From an uncultured Acidimicrobiaceae bacterium (lineage in GTDB: Bacteria; Actinomycetota; Acidimicrobiia; Acidimicrobiales; UBA10347): DNA of 64,000 bases. Position 1 is the stretch's first letter, and every line of letters begins with the position of its first letter. A model generated the notes under the pieces. It was given only the letters and a program-made list of their open reading frames with translations, made no database searches and was not told the origin of the DNA. The translations under genes were made by a program, and so were the position numbers. Location: positions 365,325 to 429,324 of the forward strand of contig CAJJAG010000004.1 of NCBI GenBank assembly GCA_905182135.1, written 5' to 3'. Positions 62,344 through 64,000 of the stretch are shown piece after piece.

Positions 62344-62349
62344 TAGAGT
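62344..62349 (+). promoter_or_regulatory. -10 hexamer TAGAGT before the LLM oxidoreductase
   Basis: TAGAGT ends 6 bases before ATG 62356. Confidence 0.55.
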
Positions 62350-62355
62350 CGGCGC

Positions 62356-63285
62356 ATGACTCACCCCTTTCGTTTCAGCGCATCCTTGGGCGGACTAGAC
62401 ACCGCTGATCTGGTGACAAGCGCTCAGCGTGCTGAAGAGCTTGGTTTTAACACGGTGACGCTGCCCGATCACTTCACCGATCAACCCGCTCCGCTTATTG
62501 GACTCACCGCAGCGGCGGTAGCGACCACCACGCTTCGCGTCCTCCCCCTGGTGTTGGCGAACGACTATCGCGAGCCAATGGTGTTAGCCAAAGAGCTCGC
62601 CTCGATCGATGCTCTATCTGGTGGTCGCTTGGAGTTCGGTCTTGGCGCTGGCTGGATGATCACAGACTATGAGCAGGCTGGCATCCGGTACGACAGCCCC
62701 GGTATGCGCATCCGGCGTCTGAGCGAGTCAGTCGACATATTGCGAGCCCTGCTGGCAGGCGACGAGGTCACCATCGACAGCGAGTTTTATTCAATCACCG
62801 GTTCTCTGTCGGCGCCGCTACCAGTCCAGGCTGGCGGGATCCCGCTGATGCTCGCTGGCGGCAAGCAGAAGATGTTGACGTTGGCCGGCGAAAAGGCAGA
62901 CATTGTTGGGTTCAACCCGGGACTGACCGCTGGTGTGATCGATGAACGAGCCGGCCGAACCGCTACCGCCGAGAAGACCGATCAGAAGCTCGACTGGATC
63001 AGCGACGGTGCTGGCACTCGCCTTGACAGCATCGAATTGCAGACGCGCATTCACCTGACGATGATCACCGACGACCGAGACAAGGTCGCGGCCGAGCTGG
63101 CACCGTTGCTTGGTATTACTCCGGACGAAGCACTTGAATCGCCACATGCACTTGTTGGTTCCACGCAGCAATGCATCGACGAAGTCCAACACTGGCGCGA
63201 TCGTTGGGGAATCAGTTTCGTGTCGATCGATGGCCAAGATATGGAAGCCTTCGCGCCCGTTGTTGAGGCGCTTGCCGGCAACTGA
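62356..63285 (+). CDS. LLM-class F420-dependent oxidoreductase (TIGR03621-like)
   Basis: 309 aa luciferase-like TIM barrel. FRFSASLGG, AEELGFNTVTLPDHF, LALLL-type VLPLVLANDYREPMVLAKEL, SGGRLEFGLGAGW and IPLMLAGGKQKML are subgroup blocks. It would use F420 to oxidise or reduce an unknown small molecule. Together with the PPOX protein it implies F420 use. The M. tuberculosis sucCD neighbourhood also carries an LLM gene (Rv0953c). Confidence 0.9.
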   Translation: MTHPFRFSASLGGLDTADLVTSAQRAEELGFNTVTLPDHFTDQPAPLIGLTAAAVATTTLRVLPLVLANDYREPMVLAKELASIDALSGGRLEFGLGAGWMITDYEQAGIRYDSPGMRIRRLSESVDILRALLAGDEVTIDSEFYSITGSLSAPLPVQAGGIPLMLAGGKQKMLTLAGEKADIVGFNPGLTAGVIDERAGRTATAEKTDQKLDWISDGAGTRLDSIELQTRIHLTMITDDRDKVAAELAPLLGITPDEALESPHALVGSTQQCIDEVQHWRDRWGISFVSIDGQDMEAFAPVVEALAGN

Positions 63286-63365
63286 GAATCCGCCCGCCGC
63301 ATCCTCGTCGAGCTACCCGTCGCCGGGCCAGCGCCATTGCATCCGCTGCACAGCTACTCACCTGT

Positions 63366-63404
63366 GTTGCGGGTTATCTCAGCTGCGTTGCGGGTTATCT
63401 CAGC
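63366..63404. repeat. 18-bp direct repeat GTTGCGGGTTATCTCAGC
   Basis: Two perfect copies with a 21-base period. They lie in the 377-base gap 63286-63662, which holds no recognised gene. Confidence 0.85.
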
Positions 63405-63662
63405 CAAAAGATGGATCTACGGTAAAGCACATGGATCTGTCTGTATCAAAGCCTGCTGCGCCGGATCAGCACCTATCGCGACGAGTACTCAAACGGGTAG
63501 TCCGATAGCGTCGAGCAAAAGGGACTTCACAAATGTGGAATCCGGTGGCACCATAGGTGCCAACACATGCTGTGTGTCATCCGGCACACGGTCGAGCCAA
63601 CCAGACCACGGTGCGCCTCCGAAACGAAGCACGCCACACGCGGCGAGAAGGCCGCTCTCCTT

Positions 63663-64000
63663 ATGACTATTTCAGACACACCAGAATCAACCGACGCCGA
63701 ACAGCCAGCTGATCAGGCCGCTGCAGAGCACCAGACACCTCAGACTGAGGCCTCAGAACCTGCACCCGCAGAAGCACCCGCAGCCGAGTCGGTTAGTGCT
63801 GAACCAGCACCCGCAGCAGCACCCGCAGAAGCACCCGCAGCCGAGTCGGTTAGTACTGAACCAGCACCCGCAGAAGCACCCGCAGAAGCACCCGCAGCCG
63901 AGTCGGTTAGTACTGAACCAGCACCCGCAGCAGCACCCGCAGAAGCACCCGCAGCCGAGTCGGTTAGTACTGAACCAGCACCCGCAGAAGCACCCGCAGC
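63663..64000 (+). CDS. Ala/Pro/Glu-rich repeat protein (runs off the right edge)
   Basis: 112 codons are visible from ATG 63663. After a Glu/Ala/Thr-rich start (MTISDTPESTDAEQ) the sequence becomes a repeat of 19 residues, with PAPAEAPA and AESVSTE as its main parts, which looks intrinsically disordered. Codon use is repetitive but in frame, so selection on the protein is likely. No domain is reached before the window ends. Actinobacterial proteins with such an N-terminus include DUF349 proteins, Rho and ribosome-associated factors, but none can be chosen. The upstream AGAAGG is far (about 12 bases) for a ribosome site. Confidence 0.7.
   Translation, partial: MTISDTPESTDAEQPADQAAAEHQTPQTEASEPAPAEAPAAESVSAEPAPAAAPAEAPAAESVSTEPAPAEAPAEAPAAESVSTEPAPAAAPAEAPAAESVSTEPAPAEAPA
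63786..64000. repeat. 57-bp tandem repeat inside the terminal gene
   Basis: GAGTCGGTTAGT recurs at 63786, 63843, 63900 and 63957, an exact 57-base (19-codon) period. Copies differ by GCT/ACT at the Ala/Thr codon and by GCA/GAA (Ala/Glu) substitutions; the array continues past the window. Confidence 0.95.

Noticed and set aside
1..64000. Mobile element, phage or defence island
   Set aside because: No transposase, integrase, terminal repeats, tRNA attachment site or known defence gene is seen on either strand.

Overview
The window is a gene-dense stretch of a bacterial chromosome, almost certainly from Actinomycetota and most likely a deep, environmental lineage such as Acidimicrobiia (an inference from gene content). 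Pointers are a mycoredoxin, F420-dependent LLM and PPOX oxidoreductases, a DUF2510 protein, an Rpf-like transglycosylase, a Cys-rich actinobacterial ferrochelatase, a SepX/GlpR-like divisome protein, a PknB-like kinase and the order purH-membrane gene-sucD-sucC-...-pcrA, which resembles the Mycobacterium tuberculosis uvrD1-sucCD-purNH region. I see no rRNA, tRNA, insertion sequence, phage or CRISPR array.

Layout. 1-4.2 kb: minus-strand biosynthesis (dapC-like aminotransferase cut by the left edge, plsC-like acyltransferase, aroA, cysQ) plus one plus-strand lipoprotein. 4.2-11.2 kb: plus-strand membrane protein, SGNH hydrolase, FMN glutamate-synthase-like oxidoreductase, Ser/Thr kinase, truncated haemoglobin, DUF445 protein. 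11.2-19.7 kb, minus: M16 metalloprotease lipoprotein, SepX/GlpR-like protein, moaC, moaA, ferrochelatase, nei, and a decayed B12-binding regulator. 20.1-29.9 kb: Rpf-like transglycosylase and three very large GT-C-type membrane proteins, including an Agl23 homologue and a GT-C/DUF2298 fusion. 29.9-37 kb: mycoredoxin, ABC-F, nfuA, DUF2510 protein, phosphotransferase, uridine kinase, and a CoA-transferase that reads as mesaconyl-CoA C1-C4 CoA transferase. 37-48 kb: GGDEF-EAL protein, hrpB, glucosyl-3-phosphoglycerate synthase, a DUF937/FAS1/OmpA fusion, PAC2 protein, phosphoribosyltransferase, sterol-desaturase-like protein. 48-64 kb: purH, a frameshifted membrane gene, sucD, sucC, nucleoside salvage (udp, nucleoside 2-deoxyribosyltransferase), enoyl-CoA hydratase, PPOX protein, pcrA, dienelactone hydrolase, acyltransferase-3, LLM oxidoreductase, and an Ala/Pro/Glu-rich repeat protein running off the right edge.

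The strongest pattern that the gene list does not explain is regulatory. At 19 genes a TANNNT hexamer ends exactly 6, 7 or 8 bases before the ATG/GTG start, with no Shine-Dalgarno sequence. This is the signature of leaderless transcripts, and it was used here to choose several starts. Genes inside operons, and a minority of first genes (sucC, sucD, mct, purH, mycoredoxin, DUF2510 protein, hemH), instead carry AAGGAG/GAGGAG-type ribosome sites.

Biologically the window combines housekeeping (TCA cycle, purines, shikimate, lysine, Mo cofactor, haem, repair), an envelope glycosylation/polymer set, and nucleoside salvage (udk, udp, deoxyribosyltransferase, phosphoribosyltransferase). Two loci show decay or frameshift: the B12 regulator and the gene between sucD and purH.
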